Notes: generated from the sequence alone by a model not told the origin. 64,000 nt of DNA from Cladopsammia gracilis (GCA_022457155.1 JAJGOT010000287.1:579501-643500); one strand, 5' to 3'. Counted from the stretch's first letter, positions 11,870-21,205 are shown. A program made the numbers and translations.

Positions 11870-12451
11870 TACGGTGGCCCACAAGTGCACTGCGAATTCC
11901 AAACGATATTCCACATTCTAAAACCTCACTCCGAATTCTAAAACTTCATTCCGAATTCTAAAACTTCACTCCGAATTCCAAAACTTCACTCCGAATTCTA
12001 AAACCTCACTCCGAATTCTAAAACTTCACTCCGAATTCTAAAACTTCACTCCGAATTCCAAAACCTCACTCCGAACTCCAAAACCTCACTCCGAATTCCA
12101 AAACTTCACTCCGAATTCCAAAACCTCACTCCGAATTCAAAAACTTCACTCCGAATTCTAAAACTTCACTCCGAATTCTAAAACTTCACTCCGAATTCCA
12201 AAACTTCACTCCGAATTCTAAAACCTCACTACGAATTTTAAAACCTCACTCCGAATTCCAAAATCTCACTCCGAATTCTAAACTTCACTCCGAATTCTAA
12301 AACTTCACTCCGAATTCCAAAAGCTCACTCCGAATTCTAAAACCTCACTCCGAATTCCAAAAGCTCACTCCGAATTCTAAAACTTCACTCCGAATTCCAA
12401 AACCTCACTCCGAAACTTCACTCCGATTTCCGGTTAAAGTCGCAAGGGACT
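11870..12451 (+). repeat. Terminal repeat array B (right-end type)
   Basis: Begins TACGGTGGCCCACAAGTGCA and continues with about 27 units of the 20 bp repeat. Private variants (CACTGCGAATTCC and CTTCATTCCG) lie in the first three units. It ends with TTTCCGGTTAAAGTCGC next to the integrase gene. The outer edge abuts ATTTTC (11864-11869). It belongs to the right end of the element, now facing left. Confidence 0.92.
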
Positions 12452-12501
12452 GGATCGAGTTTTGTCGAAATGTATCACGGGATATTAGCTACATTTTCAA
12501 G

Positions 12502-13235
12502 ATGGCGGTGGCAAACTCGACAACACTAAAATGTGAAGTTTGCACAGCAACATTGACGCTTTACAACAAATTTTGTGCCACCTGTGGTGCTGAACTTGAT
12601 GAAGAAACGCTAGCACTGAAATATTATTTCAACGAAGGATACGAGTATGACGTTATTCTGTGTTTTTTGCTGAAATACCACGGAATAGAAGTGAGCCTGC
12701 GAACTCAAGTCACTTGGCCTTCGACGACGAAAACTATTGGATTCAAATGACCAGGATGTCAGAGCTAGAATACAGGAAGAGTTAGATGGGCCTGGCTGTT
12801 TATTAGGTTACAGGAGCATGTGGCATACTTTGCGCCGCGAGGGTTATCAGGTGTCGAGGCAAGCAGTGGCGACATGCTTACAAGAAATGGATCCTGAGGG
12901 GTGCGAAAGAAGGCGAAAGCGGAAGCTCAAGAGAAGAGTTTACACTAATCCAGGGCCCAACTACTGTTGGCATATTGATGGGTACGACAAACTTAAACCT
13001 CACGGCGTCGCGATCCATGGCTGTATTGACTGTTACAGCCGCAAGGTAATATGGTTAAGATTGGATAGAACGAACAATAATCCCGTGGTGATCGGGAGAT
13101 ATTATATGGATGCTGTGAAGGAATACGGAGGATGCCCCTTGAAGGTTAGAACTGACTGTGGTACTGAGAACGGCCTTGTAGCAGCAGCACAATGCTATTT
13201 CATTGGCAACGATCTGGCACATATTTATGGAACCT
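12502..13235 (+). pseudogene. Zinc-ribbon DDE integrase/transposase, 5' part (copy B)
   Basis: The first frame (12502-12750) has a zinc ribbon with cysteines 11/14/25/28 and a short helical region. The second (from 12737) has a helix-turn-helix-like segment, a basic stretch and the integrase core: first Asp in HIDGYDK, second in RTDCGTEN. The two frames are offset, and the same offset is seen in the other copy. Translation runs to about 13235, where the Polinton begins. About 110 bp of the gene, including the NQRIEGWW segment with the catalytic Glu, is missing, and the gene resumes at 33706. The family resembles eukaryotic rve-type integrases related to IS3/IS481 transposases (inference). Confidence 0.88.
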
Positions 13236-13440
13236 GCATTCGCCCTAGGGGCACGGCAACTCAGGCGTTCGGGAGTTCCCAAAATAAGCGGTTTCTCGGG
13301 CGTTTGGAGGTGGTCCCGGATACACCAAGCCCCTATACTACACAGGGCTTGTGAATGCTGACCCGGCACGAGACCACCCCAACCACAGCTTGTGAATGCT
13401 GGTCCCGGCACGAGACCGCCAATTGGAGAAAGCCCCTTCC
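13236..13440. repeat. Polinton left inverted terminal repeat (truncated)
   Basis: Begins inside the hairpin loop (GCATTCGCCCTAGGGGC), runs through the inner hairpin arm ending AAGCCCCTATACTAC, then two direct copies of CTTGTGAATGCTG..CCCGGCACGAGACC (about 13350 and 13388). A third, diverged copy lies at 13707. The right end carries the complementary series. Confidence 0.85.
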
Positions 13441-13465
13441 GTAGGTATATACACACATTGTGACA

Positions 13466-13711
13466 ATGGGGAGAGGAAGAAAGTGTGTTAAGACTCAATC
13501 ACTTAAACGAATAAAATTCAACAATTCAAGGAATGGAAGTCTTCTTTGTCTTGGATGTTCACATCTAAAATTTGAAGACTGCAAACACTTTCAACAAACT
13601 CTAGATCAAATATCTCCTGTCCGTCTACCCCCTCCATCTATTGTACCGCAATATATAATCGAAGCCGCGCAAAGACTGACCCCACAACAACTTGTGGCAC
13701 AGTGCTTGTGA
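13466..13711 (+). CDS. Small Cys-containing ORF near left terminus
   Basis: 81 codons starting at ATG 13466. A TATATACACAC motif lies at 13446-13456, the same kind of signal that precedes the structural genes. The protein is basic at its N-terminus and has a small cluster, CLGC followed by C-H-F, that might bind a metal. It is not a recognised family. Its stop codon lies inside a terminal direct repeat (CTTGTGAATGCTG). The match to the promoter rule is the main reason to list it. Confidence 0.4.
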   Translation: MGRGRKCVKTQSLKRIKFNNSRNGSLLCLGCSHLKFEDCKHFQQTLDQISPVRLPPPSIVPQYIIEAAQRLTPQQLVAQCL

Positions 13712-13776
13712 ATGCTGATCCGGCATGAGATCATCTAAACAGGGGTTATCACCAATTGGAGAAAGCATACCTCCTG

Positions 13777-13791
13777 TATATACCCACCCAC
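13777..13791 (+). promoter_or_regulatory. Terminal-repeat leader of YqaJ gene
   Basis: TATATACCCACCCAC ends directly at the ATG at 13792. The PolB gene at the other end has an equivalent leader (33378-33393) ending directly at its ATG. Both sit in the inverted terminal repeats. Confidence 0.55.
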
Positions 13792-14012
13792 ATGGCGAAC
13801 GTGAAAGCTTTCAAGGCCTTCCTAAAATCACGCGAGACTGGTCTGGTTCAAAGGAGCGAAGAATGGGTCAAAGCCAGACAAAATACAATCGGGGCCTCGG
13901 AGATCTCTGCCTTGACAGGGTCTTCGCCATTTGAGAGTCAGTCAAGTCTAATTCGCAAAAAGGTAAACCCCATCGACATGAGCAAAAATGTGGCCTGCGC
14001 TTGGGGCACATT
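13792..14012 (+). pseudogene. YqaJ/lambda-type exonuclease, N-terminal part
   Basis: First 73 codons and two bases of the exonuclease, with the family's R..EW...R...IGASEIS segment at residues 21-39. The start at 13792 is preferred over the in-frame ATG at 13756 because the terminal-repeat leader places the ATG there and the PolB gene mirrors it. The gene is cut at 14012 by a 3596 bp foldback element. The reading frame resumes exactly after the duplicated CACATT at 17615, so the break is due to insertion and not decay. Confidence 0.88.
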
Positions 14013-14383
14013 AGTAGTATAGGGCCATTAGATTTAACCTTGTTACGGCATTCCCCTGCACTCCCCTGCATTCCCCTTCATTAGCTATGCCTAGTCAATG
14101 ACCATTTCCTGCATACTAATTTGGAATAGGTAACTTATTAATGAATATTAATAAAGGGAATGCCTTTTCATGACCTCAACTACCTATTCCTTTTGTGTTA
14201 TTCTGAAATAATAGAAACAATAGACCGGCTCAAACTTGCCCGCTTTATTCACACCCTGATTGGATCTTAAGATTTGTTTTGTCTGTTTGAATAAAAAGCG
14301 CAGATTTTTTGAAAGCGTCATTCCTTCATTCAACTTGAACTCGCTGGAAATTAACTTTGTTCGATTTTCGAAACGTTATTACG

Positions 14384-15828
14384 ATGGCTTTTTTCACCAA
14401 CGTGGATGCTTTTCAAGCCGCTTTGAGCGCTTGTTTGTCTGTCCAGGATTGGGAGCTTTTCACCAACTCTGTCTTAATACCTGAAGAGTGGTTCCCGATG
14501 GTGTTTGCGCGATTGACAGAATTGACTGTTCAGGAACTCGAAGTAAGTTGGAAGTATTTTGCTCGATCTGTTTTTTTATTCTGTTTTCTAAACCGACAGT
14601 CTCGTTTAACCAATTTCATTTTTCTTTTACAGATTCCATCCGATCACACCGAAGATCTTTTGCCAACATCTGAGGTTATTCCTGAAACCACGATAATGGT
14701 TAGTGAAACCAGCTTTTAAGTTTGCTAGTTGATTTCTAAACTTTCTTCTTATAACTATTCCCACTGAGAAAACAAACGTGCGAGCGAAACGCTTTTAAGT
14801 TTACTAGTTGATTTCTAAACTTTCTTCTTATAACTATTTGAGAGCGTGGATTTTAACTCTTCGATCATTTAAACGTTGCTTTAAATAACCCGCGTTAAGG
14901 ATTCAATTCACTCTCATAACGTAACTTATTCTCTTATATCACAGGCGTCAAGCAACGACCTTTCGCCAACAAACGTGGAAGATGATTTGGTGGTGGATTT
15001 GAGCGATTCGGTGAGTTTAATTTTCCCAAGTCAAACTTTGAAAGCTTTGAAGTTTATTTTCAGTTACGTTTCAGTTGAAACAACGTTAATTATCCGGCCT
15101 TACACAAGCTTACGCTGAGCTACATTTACATGAAAAATTAGCACCTCTTTGTTCAATAAGTTAAGGACACAATAAGTCTATTGAAAATCTAGTTTCAACC
15201 ATGTGAATAACTAAATAAGCAAAACTTAATCGAAATATCTTTTGCTCTACAGTTTACGGACACTCAACTTCAACACCACCACCACCACCACAATTTTATT
15301 GTTTTCACCACCACCACCACCACCACAATTCTCCACCACCACCACCACCACCACCACCACCACAATTTTATTGTTTTCACCACCACCACCACCACCACCA
15401 CAATTCTCCACCACCACCACCACCACCACCACAACGTTATTGTTTTCACCACCACCACCACCACCACCACCACCACCACAATTTTATTGTTTTCACCACC
15501 ACCACCACAATTCTCCTCCACCACCACCACCACAATTCTCCACCACCACCACCACCACAATTCTATTGTTTTCACCACCACCACCACCACACCTCCTCCT
15601 CCTCCTCCTCCTCCTCCTCCTCCTCCACAATTCTATTGTTTTCTCCTCCACCTCCTCCTCCTCCTCCTCCTCCTCCACTTCCTCCTCCTCCTCCTCCTCC
15701 TCAAGGATCTACAGGCTGAGAGAAAGTATTTGAGGATTACAATGAAATTCCTTTTTTTTTTCTTTTTTTTTTTTTGCACTACTTGTGATCGGTTTTATTT
15801 TATTTCATTTATTTTATTAACATTTTAA
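14384..15828 (+). CDS. Four-exon gene in left foldback arm, repeat-rich C-terminus
   Basis: Proposed exons are 14384-14542, 14633-14698, 14945-15010 and 15253-15828. Each junction has GT-AG borders, all introns are phase 0, and the sizes are 53, 22, 22 and about 191 codons. The first exon encodes a compact mixed helix segment (MAFFTNVDAFQAALSACLSV...). The next two are acidic and Ser/Thr/Pro-rich. The last opens with TDTQLQ and then His, Thr, Pro and Leu homopolymers coded by the minisatellite, with a short LQAERKYLR segment and a T-run-coded Phe stretch at the end. I do not recognise the family. The consistent phases argue for a real or recently real gene. The frame after the minisatellite differs between the arms, so the C-terminus may not be under selection. 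Confidence 0.55.
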
Positions 15829-16350
15829 ACAGTCCACAAATACTTTCTCTCAGCCTGTAGATCCTTGAGGAGGAGGAGGAGGAGGAGGAGGTGGAAGAGG
15901 AGGAGGAGGAGGAGGTGGAGGAGAAAACAATAGAATTGCGGAGGAGGAGGAGGAGGAGGAGGAGGTGTGGTGGTGGTGGTGGTGAAAACAATAGAATTGT
16001 GGTGGTGGTGGTGGTGGAGAATTGTGGTGGTGGTGGTGGAGGAGAATTGTGGTGGTGGTGGTGAAAACAATAAAATTGTGGTGGTGGTGGTGGTGGTGGT
16101 GGTGGTGAAAACAATAAAATTGTGGTGGTGGTGGTGGTGGTGGTGGTGGAGAATTGTGGTGGTGGTGGTGGTGGTGGTGAAAACAATAAAATTGTGGTGG
16201 TGGTGGTGGTGGTGGTGAAAACAATAACATTGTGGTGGTGGTGGTGAAAACAATAACATTGTGGTGGTGGTGGTGGTGGTGGTGGAGAATTGTGGTGGTG
16301 GTGGTGGTGGTGGTGAAAACAATAAAATTGTGGTGGTGGTGGTGGTGTTG
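15270..16350. repeat. CAC/CTC minisatellite at foldback centre
   Basis: CAC runs broken by CAATTTTATTGTTTTCACC and CAATTCTCC words, then CTC runs, a loop of about 100 bp (15738-15837), and the complement. It is the same composite repeat as at 4330-4880. Most long frames here (Pro, Val, Gly, Glu runs) are repeat artefacts. Confidence 0.85.
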
Positions 16351-17237
16351 AAGTTGAGTGTCCGTAAACTGTAGAGCAAAAGATATTTCGATTAAGTTTT
16401 GCTTATTTAGTTATTCACATGGTTGAAACTAGATTTTCAATAGACTTATTGTGTCCTTAACTTATTGAACAAAGAGGTGCTAATTTTTCATGTAAATGTA
16501 GCTCAGCGTAAGCTTGTGTAAGGCCGGATAATTAACGTTGTTTCAACTGAAACGTAACTGAAAATAAACTTCAAAGCTTTCAAAGTTTGACTTGGGAAAA
16601 TTAAACTCACCGAATCGCTCAAATCCACCACCAAATCATCTTCCACGTTTGTTGGTGAAAGGTCGTTGCTTGACGCCTGTGATATAAGAGAATAAGTTAC
16701 GTTATGAGAGTGAATTGAATCCTTAACGCGGGTTATTTAAAGCAACGTTTAAATGATCGAAGAGTTAAAATCCACGCTCTCAAATAGTTATAAGAAGAAA
16801 GTTTAGAAATCAACTAGTAAACTTAAAAGCGTTTCGCTCGCACGTTTGTTTTCTCAGTGGGAATAGTTATAAGAAGAAAGTTTAGAAATCAACTAGCAAA
16901 CTTAAAAGCTGGTTTCACTAACCATTATCGTGGTTTCAGGAATAACCTCAGATGTTGGCAAAAGATCTTCGGTGTGATCGGATGGAATCTGTAAAAGAAA
17001 AATGAAATTGGTTAAACGAGACTGTCGGTTTAGAAAACAGAATAAAAAAACAGATCGAGCAAAATACTTCCAACTTACTTCGAGTTCCTGAACAGTCAAT
17101 TCTGTCAATCGCGCAAACACCATCGGGAACCACTCTTCAGGTATTAAGACAGAGTTGGTGAAAAGCTCCCAATCCTGGACAGACAAACAAGCGCTCAAAG
17201 CGGCTTGAAAAGCATCCACGTTGGTGAAAAAAGCCAT
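15850..17237 (-). CDS. Four-exon gene in right foldback arm (mirror copy)
   Basis: Mirror of the left-arm gene. Exons are 17237-17079, 16988-16923, 16676-16611 and 16368-15850, with the same GT-AG borders and phase-0 introns. The first three exons look identical to the left copy. The last exon changes frame within the minisatellite and ends at a TGA in the ACAGGCTGA word (about 15850) instead of reading on. The two genes converge on the loop, so transcripts would be self-complementary, a potential source of double-stranded RNA. Confidence 0.5.
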
Positions 17238-17614
17238 CGTAATAACGTTTCGAAAATCGAACAAAGTTAATTTCCAGCGAGTTCAAGTTGAATGAAGGAA
17301 TGACGCTTTCAAAAAATCTGCGCTTTTTATTCAAACAGACAAAACAAATCTTAAGATCCAATCAGGGTGTGAATAAAGCGGGCAAGTTTGAGCCGGTCTA
17401 TTGTTTCTATTATTTCAGAATAACACAAAAGGAATAGGTAGTTGAGGTCATGAAAAGGCATTCCCTTTATTAATATTCATTAATAAGTTACCTATTCCAA
17501 ATTAGTATGCAGGAAATGGTCATTGACTAGGCATAGCTAATGAAGGGGAATGCAGGGGAGTGCAGGGGAATGCCGTAACAAGGTTAAATCTAATGGCCCT
17601 ATACTACTCACATT

Positions 17615-18500
17615 GTTTGAGTTTCTAATCCGTGAATACTTTGAGAAGAAACATTCTGTCAAAGTTTTCGGATATAAGGGCTCTATAAATCTTCCAAAGG
17701 ATCACCCTCTTTTTGGAAAGGTTTCTTTCAGCCCAGACGGATATTTCTCACACAAAGACGAGACAATTGTCTTGTTAGAGTTTAAGTGCCCTTACACCAG
17801 AAAGATCGCATGCAAAAAAATTCCTAAACAGTATCGTGATCAAATACAAACCGGCCTTGCTCTCAGCGGAGAGAGAGTTAACAAAGGCTTGTTTGTAGAT
17901 GCCTATTTCAGAATGTGTTCTTTGAAGCAGCTTGGCCTTAGCCTTGAACATAATTCCTTTCTTAACAAAGGGGTTGTACACAAAACGAAAAAACCATCAG
18001 CACGTGCATGTGGTATTTATCTTCTATCTTCCAAACAAAAATTATTTCCGGGTCAGACAAAATTACTTGACCTCGGCGCAACAAAATCAACAGCTATGTT
18101 TGAAAGAATTATGAAAGGAATTTCATCTGGAGAGTTCGTGTGTAGTGGTGATTGGTTTTATATGAGCTATGATGAGGATCAGAAACGAAGCGATTTAGAT
18201 TTTTTGAAGGAAATAAACAGAATGACATTCAGGGAAGCTTGGCTCCCAAACTATTATAAGACAGTTGCCTTCTTTTCGTGGAAGCTTCTTGATATAACAA
18301 CAATTTGGGAAACAAAACAATTAAATTTCTTAGAAAATATTCACGAACCGATCAACCGGTTTCATGAAAATTTATCAAAACAAAAACACCTTGACAAAAC
18401 CATACCTGGTGAAACTTTTGAAGACAACATCGGCGATGACAGTGCCATGTTGGAAGCCTTTCTTATTGAGAAAGCGGCAACTTTTACTCCAGATCTTTGA
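17615..18500 (+). pseudogene. YqaJ/lambda-type exonuclease, C-terminal part
   Basis: Continuation of the gene interrupted at 14012; together they give 368 codons. It carries the nuclease core with Asp115 (SPDGYF), Glu129 and Lys131 (LLEFKCPY), and the downstream IPKQYRDQIQ helix, as in YqaJ-type viral recombinases. Such enzymes resect DNA ends for recombination or replication in viruses and phages. It overlaps the convergent zinc-ribbon gene by 17 bp at its 3' end. Apart from the foldback insertion no stop or frameshift is seen. Confidence 0.88.
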
Positions 18501-19137
18501 AAGCATTGCTCCATAAATGTTCGTTTTTAATTATCATATTGTTTGACATCTGTTGTCTCAGGCAATTTACAATCGCTCGTTGCGGGTCTTCAAGCGGCGT
18601 TGTAATGTCCAGGATTTTGTAGATCACAAACGTATAAGAGATTCTCGGAAGCCGAGCTTCTATAAGTTTGAAGATACGTTTCGTGTTATTAATTTGGTCG
18701 ATAGTCAATTCAAGCTTCTTGTTAATTCGTGTCAAAGCGTACCCAAACGCATAACACCGCGCCGACTGCCTTTGCCTTGGCTTGTAAAAAATGTTTTGAT
18801 CCGTATATGCCGGAGCATAATCCTCTAGCACTTCCACACGACCGCATTTTTTGCAATAAAGTTCACAAGAATCGTTTGATTGCAAAAATGAGCCGCCGCA
18901 AGAATAACAAGACAGAAATCTTCGGGCCCAACGTTCACGCTGCAAGTCGTTATAATGTTCTTGTAGATATTGTTTCCCCATCTCTGCCAACCCCATATCT
19001 TCGTAGATATGGCAAAGTTTTTCCGGCAGGCGCAAGCGGTGTATTTCTTTCCTATAATCGCTGCCGTATAGCGAGCGAAGGATGGCAAATTTGTGATCTT
19101 TGTCAAGTTCATTGAGCCGTGCGGTGAAGTCAGTCAT
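18484..19137 (-). CDS. Zinc-ribbon protein, candidate late transcription factor (VLTF3-like)
   Basis: 217 residues. A central zinc ribbon has C77-x2-C80 and C95-x2-C98 (CYSC...CKKC) and is followed by a helical domain of about 110 residues. This arrangement resembles the VLTF3 family of nucleocytoplasmic viruses, which act with viral promoters late in infection. Assignment is by layout and not by firm sequence match. The nearest start is ATG at 19137; upstream there is TATAAT but no TATATATA run, unlike the structural genes. That fits an earlier expression class. Alternatives are a TFIIB-like factor or another zinc-ribbon DNA-binding protein. Confidence 0.5.
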   Translation of the reverse strand: MTDFTARLNELDKDHKFAILRSLYGSDYRKEIHRLRLPEKLCHIYEDMGLAEMGKQYLQEHYNDLQRERWARRFLSCYSCGGSFLQSNDSCELYCKKCGRVEVLEDYAPAYTDQNIFYKPRQRQSARCYAFGYALTRINKKLELTIDQINNTKRIFKLIEARLPRISYTFVIYKILDITTPLEDPQRAIVNCLRQQMSNNMIIKNEHLWSNAFKDLE

Positions 19138-19269
19138 GCTTAAACATTATAATTGTTTTTTCAATTTGGCGATCTCGTGACTTCCGGTATCCATTATGTA
19201 AAGACCATATTTAGAAATTTGCGCATGTGTAGTTCTTTATGAGTTACCACATGTGAAAGCACGGCAATT

Positions 19270-19700
19270 CGCTCGAATATAAAAGACCTTTTCGCACCAT
19301 ATATTGTATTAAGTCTGTAATTCGGTATAGCTCAGGGAGGTGTGGCTGGCCCCCACTGAATCCTGCTTACGGCTAATGCGATGTCAGACCAGGGGTAGTG
19401 GGGTTGCTGCGTCAGTTAGTGACGCCCTGGTGAACCAGCCCCGGCTCAACTGATACAGGGGGGTGCTCGAACAGAGATCTCCTAGGAGAACTCGACCTCG
19501 CTCCCAGAGGCTAAATGGGAAAATGACAACTCCTTTGTCCGGAGTTAAGTCCTAGCCTAGGCTAGGCAAAAACGAAACAGCCACCAGAGCACCCCCTGAC
19601 TAGGGTTTTGTCCCTTTTCGTTATGTGTCACGCAATGTCACGCGTGACAGTCACGCACAATGTCACGTCATGTGTCACGCCTTGTCACACAATTGTGTTC
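19270..19700 (+). other. GC-rich structured non-coding segment
   Basis: No ORF of note. A TATAAAAG box lies at about 19278, then a GC-rich stretch starting GGTATAGCTCAGGGAGG, which resembles the box A region of tRNA-type promoters. It contains a perfect hairpin (GCGTCA loop TGACGC near 19410) and the palindrome CCTAGCCTAGGCTAGG (near 19551). T4 runs occur near 19604-19618, followed by about seven GTCACG words to about 19690. It could be a Polinton non-coding RNA gene or an inserted SINE; the sequence alone does not decide. Confidence 0.4.
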
Positions 19701-19729
19701 TTTTGTTAGATAAAGCGAGAAACCCGAAT

Positions 19730-20401
19730 TTACTCTTTCAAATCTGACTTGGAAACTGCGGCAAGACGATTGAGTTTTTTTTGAAATTCTGCTTTGACTT
19801 CTTTGCGAAGCTCGCCTCTAAGTTTTTCAAGATCTGGAGTTTGCTTGTTTACTTTGTTGGCGGCCTTTGCTTCACCAGAGCGTATTTCGTTCTTAAGTTC
19901 ATAATAGCTCACAACTTCACGGAGGATTATTTTGAACTCTGAATCACTGATTCTCTTGTCAGTTAGAGCTTTTGAAACCAGCTCAAAGACAGAGTTTCGT
20001 TTTGCAAGGGCGAGTGTGTATATTTTTTCATGTTTAGTAATTTTTCTCTCAAGCCGCCTGCTAAGCATAGTTAGGCTGGCCGCTGAAAAACCTGTCATAG
20101 CTGCCACGCCGGCAATAACGGGGCTGGCTATGAGCCCGGCTCCGGTCAGAGCTGTGGCGATTGTGGCTGTAGACAAGCCTGTAGAAATGAAACCAAAACT
20201 TACTGCGGTTCCGTGAACAATTGTATGTGTTCGCTTGTATTTCTTAGCAACTTGCCTGTAATGATTAGCCTCCGACTCAAGCTCCTTTTGCAAGTCAGAA
20301 ATTTTCTTGAGTCTGAAGTCTTCACCGTTGGATAAGTCTGGGTAAAGCGATGGAGTTTCGCTGTATTCAGGAGCCGATGGTAACACATTAGCCGAGCTCA
20401 T
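19730..20401 (-). CDS. Polinton membrane protein with PSAP and LYPDL late-domain motifs
   Basis: 223 residues. The N-terminus carries PSAP (residues 8-11) and LYPDL (19-23), which match the TSG101-binding P(S/T)AP and ALIX-binding LYPxL motifs used by enveloped viruses to recruit ESCRT. A charged helical segment (30-60), a long Gly/Ala-rich hydrophobic region (about 61-113, room for two membrane passes) and a charged helical C-terminus follow. The start at 20401 sits 6 bp after a TATATATATA run. The protein is uninterrupted. Its place beside capsid-type genes suggests a virion or host-membrane role (inference). I know of no enzymatic function for it. Confidence 0.7.
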   Translation of the reverse strand: MSSANVLPSAPEYSETPSLYPDLSNGEDFRLKKISDLQKELESEANHYRQVAKKYKRTHTIVHGTAVSFGFISTGLSTATIATALTGAGLIASPVIAGVAAMTGFSAASLTMLSRRLERKITKHEKIYTLALAKRNSVFELVSKALTDKRISDSEFKIILREVVSYYELKNEIRSGEAKAANKVNKQTPDLEKLRGELRKEVKAEFQKKLNRLAAVSKSDLKE

Positions 20402-20406
20402 CGTTT

Positions 20407-20425
20407 GTATATATATATTTTTTAA
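20407..20425 (-). promoter_or_regulatory. TATATATA start-proximal promoter
   Basis: The TATATATATATA run ends about six bases upstream of the minus-strand start codon at 20401. Confidence 0.6.
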
Positions 20426-20525
20426 TTGATCTCAAGTTCAAATTCAAGCGGCATGTTATTGAAGTCAAAAAGGTTGAGGGTTCGAAGGTGCGACGATTGT
20501 TAACACCACCATTGTGTATATAGTT

Positions 20526-21205
20526 TTATATTATTTCTATTTCAAAAAATAAAGGTAAGCCATTAAAATCAAAAAGCTCTCCGTGTTCGCCCTTGACTGA
20601 AATTGTTAAACTGTTTACAAATTCACCAGACGATGTTTTAAGATATGCAGCATTTTCTCTGTCCTCAGCGTACTCATACTTATTGTAGGCGCCCCAATAG
20701 GAGTCCTCAATTTTCGCCATCCCCAAAACATCTGAAGGCTTTCCATTGAGTAAGGTTTGTTCTTTATCGATAAGATCACAGTGAACGTAAAACATCGCTG
20801 GTGATGTAAGTTTTTTAATGTATCCCTCTGTAATTTAGTACTTATACCGAACAATTTAGCCAAATTAGGATTAAGTTCTACATCATTAGGAAAATGTTTT
20901 TTCACATGCATTCTTGCAAAGGGTTCATCGGTTATGATATGTACCTTTACTGGTTGCGCCTTAAATAACTCCTCTACCCAAGCCTTCAGAGCGTCTGGAG
21001 TGTAATATCCTTCGGGTATTTTCAAGACAGTTCCTTTTTTATTTTCGCCAGTTGTATACCATGTTATTGTTGCGTCTTCTTTCAAATTATACCACGAATT
21101 ATAAAGCCAGAAAGCGATAAGCCGGATGAAACTCGGCTTCGGAAGCCGCCGATCGAAGTAGATTGTGTGGGGGTTCGAATGTGTGAAGATTCTTAGCATA
21201 ACCAT
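20526..21205 (-). pseudogene. Conserved Polinton structural-type protein, frameshifted
   Basis: Two overlapping minus-strand frames (21205 to 20615 and 20795 to 20526) together cover one protein of about 225 residues. The break lies near 20800. The first part contains SFIRLIAFWLYNSWYNL and IPEGYYTPDALKAWV, then a NPNLAKLFGIS segment. The second part begins FYVHCDLID and ends in an alternating hydrophobic strand pattern around FDFNGLPLFFEIEI. The beta-rich end fits a jelly-roll minor capsid or penton-like protein, but that is inference. It shares a 40 bp promoter with the gene at 21246. Confidence 0.65.

Larger units (their letters stand above)
14013..17608. mobile_element. Giant foldback element, family AGTAGTATAGGGCC, copy 2
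   Basis: Ends AGTAGTATAGGGCCATTAGA and its complement, target duplication CACATT (14007-14012, 17609-17614), 3596 bp. The left arm (14013 to about 15737) and right arm (about 15838 to 17608) are nearly exact complements around a loop of roughly 100 bp rich in T runs. Each arm carries the same four-exon gene and a long CAC/CTC (GTG/GAG) minisatellite. The subterminal part matches the element at 3620-6206. Arm identity is so high that the insertion or palindrome formation must be recent. Confidence 0.92.

Noticed and set aside
13055..13498. 147-codon minus-strand ORF
   Set aside because: It runs across the integrase gene and the Polinton terminal repeat in a shadow frame.
19320..19400. Possible complete tRNA gene at GGTATAGCTCAGGG
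   Set aside because: Only a box-A-like word is present; no cloverleaf or T-arm at the right distance could be drawn.
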